A DNA stretch of 64,000 nucleotides from Gari tellinella (taxonomy: Eukaryota > Mollusca > Bivalvia > Cardiida > Psammobiidae). Both the position numbers and the translations under genes were made by a program. The notes under the pieces were generated by a model. The model ran no database searches and was not told the origin of the DNA. It was given only the letters and a program-made list of their open reading frames with translations. This document shows positions 12,700-22,739 of this stretch, piece after piece. Numbering within the stretch: the first letter of the stretch is position 1; each line of letters starts with the position of its first letter. Location: the NCBI GenBank assembly GCA_922989275.2, contig OV277863.1, positions 49,954,999 through 50,018,998 of the forward strand. Direction: 5' to 3'.

Positions 12700-13228
12700 A
12701 TATTTGTACTTAAAATAAACCTGACATCCACTCAAAAACAGCTTAGAGTCAGGTCAGACGCCGAGTTACTCTTGCTCCGAACTGTTTGAAATTCACACCG
12801 ACTTTCAGCATTTTATTACATTTCGTTTACATTGCGTTCCGTATAACAGTGAATAAAAATATTTTGTATGACTGTTAAAAGATAACAGTCTCTTAGCTTC
12901 TAATCATAAGAAGCTTAGTAAACTTAGATTACATTTATTATCGCATTTTCACTGTGTATTTACGATAATATTACAAAGATAATTTATCATGTGACCTTTA
13001 GTACACTAAGCATTTATCGTCTGCAGCATTTGTCGTCTGCTATATTTGTTGTCTGATATTTTTGTCGTCTGCTCTATTTGTTGTCTGATATATTTGTACT
13101 CTGTAGCACTTCTCGCTTGAGACGTACTTGTGATTACGATCAGGTTTTGTCACTAGAGTTTGAACAAACAGTTTGGATCCAGATAAGACTCGCCGTCTTA
13201 TTTAGATTCAAACTTATTTCATAAGTTA

Positions 13229-13454
13229 CAGTAGAGAAAACGTTATTCTTTTCCGGTTACACGCAAACGAAACGCAAACGCGTTGTAATAAGATAGAGAA
13301 TTTGACAACTTTTTGACAATTCTAAATGTTCATCTTAATCTGAGTGGCAAACAGTTTGGAGCCTGATCTGGCTCCAAACTGTTTGCAATGGGCATACATG
13401 TAATAGATTTAGCGTAAACGCGTTTATTGGGGAAGACTAACGTTTTTTCTATTG
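13229..13454. mobile_element. Pogo-like MITE, family 1, reduced core
   Basis: TA|CAGTAGAGAAAACG to TTTTCTATTG|TA. The palindromic core is shortened to GGAGCCTGATCTGGCTCC, apparently by internal deletion. Confidence 0.78.
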
Positions 13455-13673
13455 TATACATGGTATAACACATTTGATAATAGCGGGTTAAAGATTAGGT
13501 ATATGAAAGAAAACGACTAACATATTGACGTAAGGGAATCTTTAGCTAACTCTTACATCGATAACCTACCTATCATTTAATACATTTATGCCTGGATGTG
13601 GCAATGAACTTTCCTACAATGTATATGCTGCTGGAAGATTATTTTAAAGATACACTAGACTTACAGAGCAGAA

Positions 13674-13897
13674 AATGTTATTCTTTCCTAATAAACGCGT
13701 TTACGTTCAAACTATCATTTCCATTGCAAACTCAGACGCCGAGTGACCCGGCGTCTGATCAGGCTCTAAACTGTTTTTCACTCAGGTTTAAACTAATTAT
13801 CAGGATTGTCAATAAGTTATTATTTTCTTCAGTTTTATGCAATGCGTTTGCTTTTCGTTTGCGTAAAATCGGGGAAAGAATAAAGTTTTCTCCACTG
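13674..13897. mobile_element. Pogo-like MITE, family 1 (224 bp)
   Basis: TA|CAGAGCAGAAAATG to TTTTCTCCACTG|TA, with core around AGACGCCGAGTGACCCGGCG. It has lost part of the left core arm. Confidence 0.78.
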
Positions 13898-14029
13898 TAT
13901 CTGAAGACACTATACAGTGTTTGATTTTACAGCACATCTTTCCTTGTGAAATATCAAACTGTGTTGACTCTAGCGATGTGCAACAACTTGTTACTACTTC
14001 TATTATTTGCTTTTTGATCACTACTGCTA

Positions 14030-14200
14030 CTACTACTACTATTACTACAAGTACTAAAACTACTCCTACTGTTACCACCACAACAACTATTACAACTTCT
14101 GCTACTACTTCTACTACTGCTTCTACTACTGCTTCTACTTCTTCTAGTTCTACTATTACTACTACTATTATTATGACTACTACTATTACTATTTCTCGCC
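14030..14200. repeat. ACT/TTC triplet-rich low-complexity stretch
   Basis: Degenerate (ACT)n with CCT and TTC units. It stays open as a Thr-rich frame (13921-14328), but the only upstream acceptor in frame (13932) is phase 0, whereas neighbouring exons need phase 1, and no good donor follows. Annotated as a repeat, not an exon. Confidence 0.75.
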
Positions 14201-14583
14201 TTACCCTCCTTCTTCTTCTTTTTTCTTCCTCTTCTTTTATCTTGAATTTCACCTTAAAAGTCCAAACTGAAGATGTAGATTTGAGCAAAAATACCCTAAC
14301 TATCAGAAAGAGAAATTCAGGAACATAAAGCATTATATATCAGTAACATTACTAATACACATTGATCTGGTTAGCTCATTTTAACCCTTTACTCCACAAA
14401 TACGCATTTTGCGCCTTTAACTTGTTCCTTCACTGAGAAAAATAATTCTACTTTATACAGTCATGAATATGTGCAATGAGAAATACTTTAAGCAGACTAA
14501 ATAGAAAGCAAAATGCTTTTATTTTGACCTGCTTTAATCGGCCACCTGTCTTCAAAACAAGAAACGGACCGTGTGGTCAAGGG

Positions 14584-14787
14584 TTCACCCTTTCACTCTC
14601 AATGACGCATAAAACGCGTTTGCAAACTGTTCGGGTCTTGATCAGACACCGCAACACTCTGATCGATATTATGTCATACAACCTTAAATCTAACTTTGAA
14701 ACGTGTCTTGCAGACTACAGAAACAGACGACAATAAAGCGGTAAAGGGGTAAACTTCGCCCGAATAATTTGATCATGAAAGGGTTAA
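14584..14787. mobile_element. PiggyBac-like MITE overlapping the alternative start codon
   Basis: CACCCTTTCACTCTCAATGAC to ATCATGAAAGGGTTAA. Sister copies at 43968, 46090 and 47388 share the same body. Its core is truncated. The terminal ATGAAAGGG supplies the ATG at 14775. Confidence 0.75.
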
Positions 14788-14844
14788 GAGTATCTATCCT
14801 GCACTTTACATCCTTTGTTTTTATTCTACATTCATGTATTACAG

Positions 14845-15129
14845 CCGTGCCAGCTAATACTAGCTCTACGTCACAGCCTACTACAACTAATTCGAGCATA
14901 GCAACGAACAAAGTTTCACAAACGCCAACACCAACTTCTACGAGTTCAACTACCACTACTACTTCTGATACTACTACGACCACAACTCCTTTGCCAACCA
15001 CCATAACAACTGATAAAGCCTCCAGCGATAATGATACTAACAGTAACCAAACTACTACTACTACAACTACTTCTAGTACTACAACAACTACAGCCGCTAA
15101 TTCTACTACTACTACTACTACTACTACAG
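14845..15129 (+). CDS. Exon 2: Thr-rich mucin-like exon (or alternative first exon from ATG 14775)
   Basis: Encodes about 95 residues dominated by Thr with Ser, Asn and Pro, ending ACTACAG|GTAAAT in phase 1. Two readings fit. (a) Internal exon: a pyrimidine-rich tract ending TGTATTACAG at 14844 gives a phase-1 acceptor, so exon 1 (phase 1) joins with no frame break. (b) First exon: an ATG at 14775 opens the same frame, and the tract then translates as a hydrophobic run (start MKGLRVSILHF) resembling a signal peptide. The ATG itself belongs to the end of a piggyBac-like element (14584-14787). I slightly favour (a). Low-complexity ACT/ACA triplets make the length prone to change. Confidence 0.7.
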
Positions 15130-15181
15130 GTAAATAATGAAGGGGGCATACATGTACAAGTATCAATGACTGTCAGTCATA

Positions 15182-15427
15182 CAGTGGGGAATGCGTCATT
15201 CTTTCCAGTTTTATTGAAATACGTTTGAATACGCAAACGCATTTTATTTTTTTTAGAAAATGACAACTCTTTTGACAATTCTGACTATTTATATGTTTGG
15301 CAAACAGTTTGGAGCCTGAACAGACTCCGGTTTGCCCGGCGTCTGATCAGGCTCTAAACTGTTTGCACTGGAATAATAGTTTTATCGTTAACGCGTTTAT
15401 TCGGAAAGAATAACGTCTTTTCCACTG
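15182..15427. mobile_element. Pogo-like MITE, family 1 (246 bp)
   Basis: TA|CAGTGGGGAATGCG to TCTTTTCCACTG|TA, palindromic core at 15305-15360 with a few mismatches. Confidence 0.83.
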
Positions 15428-15492
15428 TACGTTCGATAAACATTTTTTGCAAAGGAAATGCATTACTAGTTTCTACGACATGTGGCATTATA

Positions 15493-16054
15493 CAGTGGTA
15501 AATACGCTATTCCTACCCACTTTAAGCGTTTCTTACGCGTTTATTATCCGTTTCGTTAAACGCTTTTCCTAGCCGTTTCTTTACGCGTTTCTTTACGCGT
15601 TTAAAAGAGCCCGGATACCAGTCTTAATTTTCTAAAGAATACTCCTGAAATATTGGCACGGGTCATCAACAAAGTGAGCAAAACATCACAAATGTTCCGA
15701 CATTTTATGCGGTAAGTTAAGACTGCAGTCGTTATCAAACATTCCCGGTAGCGGCGAGTCCAATGCAAGTCTGCCGCGACGGGTGGTTTATTGATTTATG
15801 TGTCTGGTTGATAACTCTAGTGTCACCAATCGGATTAGAGATTTTTTTTCATCGAGAAGATCCGAAATCTCCGCGTGAAACGGAAAACTGACGCACCAAT
15901 CGCAACATCTCTGGTATAATCGTTTATTTACGCGTTTAAACGCGTTAAAATCGTTAGGCGTTAACCGTTCGCTAACCGTTCGTTAACCGTTCACTATGCG
16001 TTTCTTACGCATTGATTAACGCATAAAAGGGTAGGAATAGCGTATTTACCACTG
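15493..16054. mobile_element. 562 bp non-autonomous element with perfect 26 bp TIRs
   Basis: TA duplication at 15491-15492 and 16055-16056. Ends CAGTGGTAAATACGCTATTC... match in inverse over 26 bases without mismatch. Subterminal regions are rich in ACGCGTTT, TTTCTTACGCG and TAACCGTTCG repeats. No coding capacity. It lacks the AGACGCCG palindrome. Pogo-like by termini. Confidence 0.92.
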
Positions 16055-16744
16055 TAACCCATTGAAACATAGTGACGCGTATATGCGCACTTTACAAACA
16101 GTGTACTAATATATAGAACACTTATCCTTTGTGAACAGTGTAGATCCAGATCAGTTGGGTCCTACGCCATCTGACCTGCGTCTACGCTGTATTTCATTTT
16201 GAAATATATTATAAAAAAAATCTAAATAGTCAAAAAACTGGTTAACTTAATTTTAAAATGGAATTATCTGTCTGGTGTGTCAGTCCTAAATGAATAAAAT
16301 CGTTTGACATAGATGATAGGTTCCTAAGGGAACCTTTTTATCAGGGTTTGCACTGTTTGTAATTTTTCTATACATTAAAAAGAAGACATTTGAAGTTTCA
16401 AGGCGGAATGAATTATGCTATTCACCCCTGGGTGTATCTGAAAACAGTGTGTGTTAATTCAACATGTACATTATTTGTTTCACTGCCAACGTCGCTAAAA
16501 GGCGACTTTGCAAACAGTTTGTATCCTGATCAGACGCCGCGTAACGCAAATATCGATACGTTTTCAGTTAAATAACCCATAGGCTGACTTTAGAAATATT
16601 ACAGACGACACTACCAATGCAGACGGCATTTTGGCGGTAAGAAGGCTAAAGCAGACAATGAAACTTGGTAGCGAACGAGTTAAAGCCTAAAAACTTTTCC
16701 TCAGTCCATTGATGGACTACCCCCCATTTGTCCTGGATAGGTGA

Positions 16745-16992
16745 GAAAAGGCAATCAGCTAATGCTGCAAGCGGGTATACCAATCTCAGTTTAGCTGGTG
16801 AGGTCCAGATTATACTCATGCTCTAGTGCTTTTCAATGGTTATTTCTAACCATACTATCAAATATAAAGGTCGGGTCTCACATAAGACGCTTCAATGGTT
16901 CAGTATGCACAAGACACATGCTTTTTGCAAGGAAATTGTCTGACAAGGCGTTAAAGGCGTTATGATCAAAAGGTCGTCAGGAGATGTATTTA
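16745..16992. repeat. Dispersed SINE-like repeat, copy 1
   Basis: Shares about 85% identity by eye with 55613-55862, including TCATGCTCTAGTG, TTTTCAATGGTTATTTCTAA, CATGCTTTTTGCAAGGAAAT and GTCAGGAGATGT. No ends or tails could be fixed. Confidence 0.75.
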
Positions 16993-17059
16993 AAAAGGCG
17001 ATACAGTCTTATAGATCTACAAACAGTTAAAATGTACATGTGTTAATCTGTTTGTCTAT

Positions 17060-18160
17060 CAGTGTTGACACAGAACGTTTTCTATAACAGCTGCTGATAC
17101 CTGTAATCTTAGTCAAAGGATACAGGTGTTATTGTGTGTGTCTAACCTGTGTTGACACAGAACATTTCTATTAAAGCTGCTAATCCCTGTAGTCCTATCA
17201 AAAGAATCAGGTGTTATTGTGTGTGTGTACCCAGTGTTGACACAGGACAATAATATTACAGCTGCTGATCCAAGTTATCCTAATCAAATGATACATGTGT
17301 AATTGTGTGTGTCTAACCAGTGTTGACACAGGACAATGTCTATTAGAGCTTCTGATCCCTGTAATTTTAGTCAAATGATACAGATGTTATTGTATGTGTC
17401 TAACCAGTGTTGACACAGGACATTTTCTATAACAGCTGTTGATCCCTGTAATCTTAGTTAAATGATACAGGTGTTATTGTGTGTGTCTAACCAGTGTTGA
17501 CACAGGGCATTTCTATTAAAGCTGACGATCCCTGTGTTCTTATCAAAAGAATCAGGTATTATTGTGTGTGTGTCTACCCAGTGTTGACACAGGACGTCTA
17601 TTATAACAAATGCTGATCCCTGTAATCCTAATCAAATGAATCAGGTGTTATTTTGTGTCCAGTGTTGACACAGGACTTTTTCTATAACAGCTGCTGATCC
17701 ATGTAATCTAAATCAAATGATACAGGTGCTATTGTGTGTCTCTATCAAGTGTTGACACAGGACATTCTCATTACAGCTGCTGATCCCTGTAACCCTATTC
17801 AAATGATACAGGTGTTATTATGTGTGTTTAACCAGTGTTGACACAGGACATTTTCTATAGGAGCTGGTCTCCCTGTTATCTTTATCAAATGATGCAGGTG
17901 TTATTACTAGTATGTGTGTATAACCAGTGTTGATACAGGACATTTTCTATAACAGCTGCTGATCCCTGTAATCTAAATCAAATGATACAGGTGTTATTGT
18001 GTGTCTCTATTAAGTGTTGACATAGGATATATTTTATTAGAGCTGCTGATCCCTGTTATCCTTGTCAAATTATAAGGTGTTATTGTGTAACCATTGTTGA
18101 CATAGGATACTTGTTTTGAGCTGCTGATATCAAATGATACAGGTGTTATTGTGTGTGTCT
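17060..18160. repeat. Minisatellite of ~85 bp units carrying copies of the EGF1 acceptor
   Basis: Thirteen units marked by (C)AGTGTTGACACAGGA, then TCTATAACAG|CTGCTGATCC and CTGTAATC, then AAATGATACAGGTGTTATTG. The middle part mirrors the true acceptor and first ~28 bases of exon 3 (18195). Six units keep an ACAG acceptor; the others carry AAAG, GAG or other changes. A 14th partial unit runs into the real exon. Confidence 0.93.
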
Positions 18161-18194
18161 AATCAGTGTTGACACAGAATATTTTCCATTACAG

Positions 18195-18305
18195 CTACTG
18201 GTCCTTGTAATCCTAATCCGTGTGTCAATGGAACATGTGCTATCAATGGTTCTGATTATAAATGTACGTGCAATGCTGGCTACACGAACAAAAACTGCTC
18301 ACAAG
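18195..18305 (+). CDS. Exon 3: EGF-like module 1
   Basis: Acceptor CCATTACAG|CT and donor CACAAG|GTAAGC, 111 bases, phase 1-1. Six cysteines in EGF spacing (C-x5-C-x4-C-x9-C-x-C-x8-C). It lacks the D-x-D/N-E-C calcium-binding start, so it is a plain EGF. Its first ~28 bases and its acceptor are what the upstream minisatellite repeats. Confidence 0.9.
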
Positions 18306-18392
18306 GTAAGCATACATATTCCCTAATACATGTATACAAAATAGTCTGGCAATAATGTCTAAAGTGGGTATAAAACGTTGTTCTACTGATTA

Positions 18393-18752
18393 CAGTGTCC
18401 CCTTCCTACAACGACCCTGCCACCAACGATTCATTCCTTACAGCGACCATTGTCGATGTTCCCCAAACAAAACAATTATGTTTAACGTTTTTGCTGCTAT
18501 AATATCGTCTGCTTAGAATTGTTGTCTGCTGGTTTCTCAAATTTACATATTGGACATTTTGATAGAAAAAACTTAATGACGAGTGACAAACAGCTTGAAT
18601 CCAGATCAGACCCGGGTTACGCGGCGGCGGCGTCTGCTCTTGATTCAAACTGTTTGCAAATGTTAATCGATTTCCCTCCTTATAATGACTCCCTCCGAAC
18701 AACGCACACAATTTTTGTCTCCCATTGGATGTCGTTGTAGAGAGAAACGCTG
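18393..18752. mobile_element. Pogo-like MITE, family 2 (360 bp)
   Basis: TA|CAGTGTCCCCTTCCTACAAC to GTTGTAGAGAGAAACGCTG. Core palindrome at 18590-18655 with a CGG insertion. It fills most of the intron between EGF modules 1 and 2. Confidence 0.8.
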
Positions 18753-18898
18753 TTCATAGTATTCATACTCCGCCCTCTATTAACATGTATCAATTGATCT
18801 AATACATTGGCTTATCGCTTTAATATAGATTGAGATAGTAAAATAATATTGCTCGATTTATTGATCGATTGACAAATTCGCATTTTTTGTTTCCGCAG

Positions 18899-19018
18899 AT
18901 ATTAATGAATGTAACACCACATTTCCCTGTGGTCGAAATGCTGACTGCAATAACACCGCAGGCAGTTTTATGTGCATGTGTCATAATGGTTTTACTGGAG
19001 ATGGTAAAACATGTACAG
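18899..19018 (+). CDS. Exon 4: calcium-binding EGF module 2
   Basis: Acceptor TTCCGCAG|AT, donor TGTACAG|GTAGGT, 120 bases, phase 1-1. Starts D-I-N-E-C and has the C-x-N-x4-F-x-C pattern linked to calcium binding and Asn/Asp hydroxylation. All six Cys are present, with one N-x-T sequon. Confidence 0.93.
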
Positions 19019-19436
19019 GTAGGTCATATTGTATGGTGTTCTAAAAAATCGTTAAATAAGAATCAACAGCCTTCTGTAGAGATTACTGATTACATATGTA
19101 AACGGTGAAGATCCTGATCATAATCAGATGGCTCATATAGGAGCCCTCTGCTCAGGGTCTGTACTGTTTGATATTTTCATTGGTTTTTGTTGTCATACCA
19201 AAAATGTAACAGTAGACTGATTCAAAATACCCGTACTCGAAGAGTTCAAAAGGAACATAAATACCCACAAGAGTATTTAGGGTTGAAAAGGTTAAGCTCT
19301 TGAAATGATTTGTCTCTATCACTAATTCAAACAGGACGCTGTTGGCAAAGTTTATGTCTAATCTTACAATTATGAGAGAGAAGTACATCATGGTATATCA
19401 CACACTAATTCATAATTGTTTTAGTGCTTTAACACA

Positions 19437-19680
19437 TTCAACCCTAACGACGAGTTTACTCGTCATTTACAAACAATGTACCTCTGATGATTAAACTTGT
19501 CCCATGCAAACAGTGTAGACTCTGATTAGTGGGCTCCTTAAGGAGCCCTCTGGTCATGGTATACACTGTTTGTCATTTTGAAATATTTTGTTAAAATCAA
19601 CCCTAAATGGTAAAAAATGGACTAGACTTATTTTGAAATTAGAATTGTCCTTTAAAAGTTTTTAGGGGTGAATTGGTTAA
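19437..19680. mobile_element. TTAA-type MITE with CTCCTTAAGGAGCC core
   Basis: TTCAACCCTAACGACGAG to GGGGTGAATTGGTTAA. Core GGGCTCCTTAAGGAGCCC. Shares its body with 10261-10504, 52480-52664 and 58655-58890. A related palindrome without ends is at 19100-19170. Confidence 0.7.
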
Positions 19681-19957
19681 TCGTAATGAAATAAATATGA
19701 GGAACGCAACGAGAAGTCAGACTTATTGCCTTACAAACAATATAGATCTAGACCAGTCACCGCGTTCTGACGAGGCTGCTTATCTGTATATACACTGTAT
19801 TACACTCATAAACATCTAAAGCACTATACAAAGTGATATTAAACTACATGGGCTACAAATTTTGGTCTGTAGACTAAGCTCATATGATGCAGTGCCCGAA
19901 ACAGATGTTCTTGGCCTACACACTTTGACTTCCCCTCTTGTTTTGTTTTCACCACAG

Positions 19958-20074
19958 ATATAGATGAATGTCTCTCCAAACCCTGCCATGCCAATGCAAA
20001 CTGCACGAACACCCCGGGTAGTTATACATGTGCTTGCAAAAGCGGGTATACTGGAACTGGTAACACATGTACAG
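19958..20074 (+). CDS. Exon 5: calcium-binding EGF module 3
   Basis: Acceptor ACCACAG|AT, donor TGTACAG|GTGGGT, 117 bases, phase 1-1. Starts D-I-D-E-C, with six Cys and the GSYTC consensus. It is the third of a run of like-phase EGF exons, consistent with exon duplication. Confidence 0.93.
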
Positions 20075-20577
20075 GTGGGTCAACACTGACATGTTCAACA
20101 CTGTCCGAATTTCATATAAATTGTAGAGTTAGCACAATTTCACGAATGAATAACCCATGTGTTATTCATTCGTGACAATATTTATGAGATAAATGTTTCA
20201 TTCTCGCAATTTATTTTTACGGGCCTACTGTGACTGCCTACGCGCCTTGTGATAGCAGGGCTCAATATTGTAAGAACTATTGCCCAATGATCAGGGAAGT
20301 GAATCTACAGTCGGTTGAACGGTTATTCAAGCAGAAAGTAGACTATAACTTGGTACATGTAATTTACTCAACATCGTCTGTTTGCAATATTTTTTGGTAG
20401 AGTTTAGAATTTTAGGCAGTAGGACTTAAAAGAATTTTCCATTTAGATCTAAGAGTCAGGATTGGATCCAGAATCAAAACCGATTGCACATGTTATAGTT
20501 ATATAGAGCTTGGCAATGGAAGAGTTTGCGCTAAATGCTTATTATTCTGATTTGTTCTCGTTCCAAATGTACAACAG
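20075..20577 (+). other. Intron with nothing recognisable
   Basis: Only a short inverted pair (GAATGAATAACCCATG / GTTATTCATTCGTG at 20143-20174) and a weak fragment of a palindromic element near 20330-20480. Confidence 0.5.
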
Positions 20578-20700
20578 ATATTAATGAATGTGACGACGGA
20601 ACTGCATCCTGTGATTCCAATGCTGGATGCCATAATACAAATGGCAGTTATACCTGCACGTGTTACCCGGGCTTCACTGGAAATGGTACAGTATGTCAAG
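20578..20700 (+). CDS. Exon 6: calcium-binding EGF module 4
   Basis: Acceptor ACAACAG|AT, donor GTCAAG|GTGAGT, 123 bases, phase 1-1. Starts D-I-N-E-C, six Cys, NGSYTCTC core and GFTGNG ending. The intron before it (20075-20577) holds nothing recognisable beyond a short palindrome. Confidence 0.93.
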
Positions 20701-20998
20701 GTGAGTAAGACATTGTTGCAACGTTTATTATAGACATTTTGTGCAGTTCGGTTTTAAATTTTGATATGAAAAAACTTGTCAAATCTTGCACAGAAAGTTG
20801 CTCTGAATTATAATACGTCGTACTATTACAAAATGATTTTACTGTGGAAATCAAAAAACAGACCTTTGAATGGTGAAAAAAAAACGTTTGGTTAAAATTG
20901 ATCTGAAATACATGCTTCGTTTTTTATATAGTCGAACCTTGATTACTATAACTCGCTGAAGTCGAATTTGCCCGTAAATCTTCAGATAAATCCCGCTA

Positions 20999-21334
20999 CA
21001 GTGTTCCCTCTCTACAACGGCCCACCGAACAACGAGTATCTATTTACAACAGTACTTGCCGCTTTTCCCCAAACAAGACGAAGTCAGTAATGTCTACCAT
21101 TTTCACAGCTCCAATATCATCTGCTTGAAATTGTCGTCTACTTTTTTTCTAAAGTTACGTATTGGATATTCTGACTGAAGAAACATAAAGAAGGAGTCTC
21201 CGATTTGGGTTTAAATTGTTTGCAAAATTATTGTATTTTAAGGCTCTTAATTTTCCCTCCCTATATAAACTTCCCTTGATCAACATACATACTCTTTATT
21301 TTCCGTTGGGTGTTTTTGTAGAGAGGGATTACTG
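20999..21334. mobile_element. Pogo-like MITE, family 2, next to EGF5 acceptor
   Basis: TA|CAGTGTTCCCTCTCTACAAC to GTAGAGAGGGATTACTG. The palindromic core is lost. It ends 27 bases before exon 7. A CAGTCGAAC-type fragment lies just upstream (20932-20990). Confidence 0.8.
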
Positions 21335-21361
21335 TAATTGATTGATTGATTGTTGCTGCAG

Positions 21362-21481
21362 ATGTTGACGAGTGTAAGACAATGTCTCCATGCTCTGCCA
21401 ATGGTACTTGCACAAACACAAATGGCAGCTACACCTGTGTGTGCAAGGTTGGGTTTACAGGCAATGGAACAGTTTGTACAG
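21362..21481 (+). CDS. Exon 7: calcium-binding EGF module 5
   Basis: Acceptor GTTGCTGCAG|AT, donor TGTACAG|GTATGA, 120 bases, phase 1-1. Starts D-V-D-E-C, with six Cys and the NGSYTC core. A 336 bp MITE ends only 27 bases before this exon, so the whole polypyrimidine tract region lies within that gap. Confidence 0.93.
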
Positions 21482-21839
21482 GTATGAGAATGGGAATAGT
21501 ACAACAATCATATACTAACAGTGTAGATCCTGATTCGAGTCTCTGACTCTCAGGAACCCCCTCTGATCAGGATATTCACTGTTTGTCGTTTTGCAATATA
21601 TTGTAAACAGCAATAAATAGTCAAAAATTGATTTGAATAAATTGGAATCCGGAATTGTCCAGTTGACTGTATTACCTATATAGAGCTCTTTGCCCACAAT
21701 GGCCCTCTGAACAATAATTCCCTAATTACAATAACTTTTGCTGCTGTTCCAAAACAAGAAAATAATGTCTAACCTTTACTCTGCTTTGATGTTGTTCTCA
21801 AAATTACGTATTTGACATTTTTAACAGAACAAAACACAT

Positions 21840-22410
21840 TGACAAAGTGAGCTATTGTGAAAGCCCTGTGTCCGTCAAGGTGAACAACTGTGATAGTCCT
21901 GTCCATCGTCGTCGCCCGTCGTGCGTTGTCCATCGTGCGTTTTCTATCGTCGTTAACAATTTCTTCAAGTTACAACTTCTCCTTTACCAATTGACAAGAT
22001 TTCAACAAAACTTAACAGGAATACTTTATTGGTCAAGCTCTTTCAAATATGTTCAAATATTTTGAAACCAAATAGAACTCTGGTTTCAATAGCAACCGAA
22101 CTGAAAAAATAAGGAAATCTAAACATAATACTTTCGTCATAAACCATACGGGTCACAAAGAATTAAATAGAAGTTTCTGTCAAGATGGTTTGAATTATGT
22201 CCCTGTAGGAAAAAATGGCCCCCCGGGGGGGTTAATTTTTTTTTATAGAGCTTTAAATAGTAAAATTCTTCTTCCCAAATAATGCATGGACCAGAACTTA
22301 GATATTTAGCATATAGCACCACATACAGTATTCTATCAAGATTGTTCAAATTATATCCCTTGGGTCAAAATGGGCTAAAAATACTAAAGTTATTAGATTC
22401 CTTAGCATTA
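21840..22410. repeat. Dispersed repeat of the 'GTGAGCTATTGTGA' type
   Basis: Starts AGTGAGCTATTGTGAAAGCC, then TCCATCGTCGTCGCCCGTCG and CAAGATGGTTTGAATTATG segments with CCCCCCGGGGGGG. I recall similar high-copy repeats from bivalve genomes. The same family flanks the 8.6 kb interval (35348-36200 and 44835-45330). Confidence 0.65.
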
Positions 22411-22439
22411 CCCCTTTTGTGCCCACGATCCCATATATA

Positions 22440-22520
22440 TGGACATAGGCAACCAGTGAAGACTCTGATCAGACGCCGCATTATGCGGCGTCTGATCAGA
22501 GTCTACACTGTTTGCTGATA
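22440..22520. repeat. Palindromic core with GACTCTGATCAGACGCCGCA arms
   Basis: Perfect palindrome over about 50 bases, flanked by AAACAGTGTAG-type arms. Near-identical cores with matching flanks are at 26065-26140 and 52075-52170. Confidence 0.85.
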
Positions 22521-22739
22521 GGAATTTCAATATTAAACAAAATGAAAATGAAATTTTTGACCAGGCATCCCTTTTTGTTGCTAGTCTGATAGATATATAC
22601 ATATATTCTGATGTCAGTAGTTAGGCGTTCGGTTAGAAACAGATACACATTTATTTCTGTACTATTGTATCTCATTTACCATGTATGACTATTACTCAGG
22701 TGTGCTCAATAGGGCCAATGACTCTCTTGTTTTGTAAAA

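Larger units (their letters stand above)
3814..14844 (+). other. Intron 1 (11 kb), filled with repeats
   Basis: No further exon with compatible phase was found. It contains a TIR fragment at 4207-4385, pogo-like MITEs at 6040, 10018, 11405, 13229 and 13674, piggyBac-like MITEs at 5268, 7554 and 9801, a 480 bp CT tract (8536-9018), a long hairpin (11656-11800) and an ACT-rich stretch (14030-14200). The intervening stretches are AT-rich with nothing recognisable. If the alternative first exon at 14775 is used, the part before it is that transcript's upstream region. Confidence 0.6.
15130..18194 (+). other. Intron 2, MITEs and decoy-acceptor minisatellite
   Basis: Holds a pogo-like MITE (15182-15427), a 562 bp element with perfect 26 bp inverted ends (15493-16054), a degenerate TTAA-type element (about 16056-16380), a dispersed SINE-like repeat (16745-16992) and the ~85 bp minisatellite (about 17060-18160) that abuts the first EGF exon. 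No other exon was seen. Confidence 0.6.

Noticed and set aside
13921..14328. Thr-rich open frame that could be another mucin exon
   Set aside because: It starts at TTG, the usable acceptor (13932) gives phase 0 while neighbours need phase 1, the other frames hit stops, and no convincing donor follows. Best read as ACT-rich low complexity.
17060..18160. Regular repeats resembling a CRISPR array
   Set aside because: Eukaryotic context, diverged tandem units without distinct spacers, and similarity to the adjacent exon; a minisatellite.
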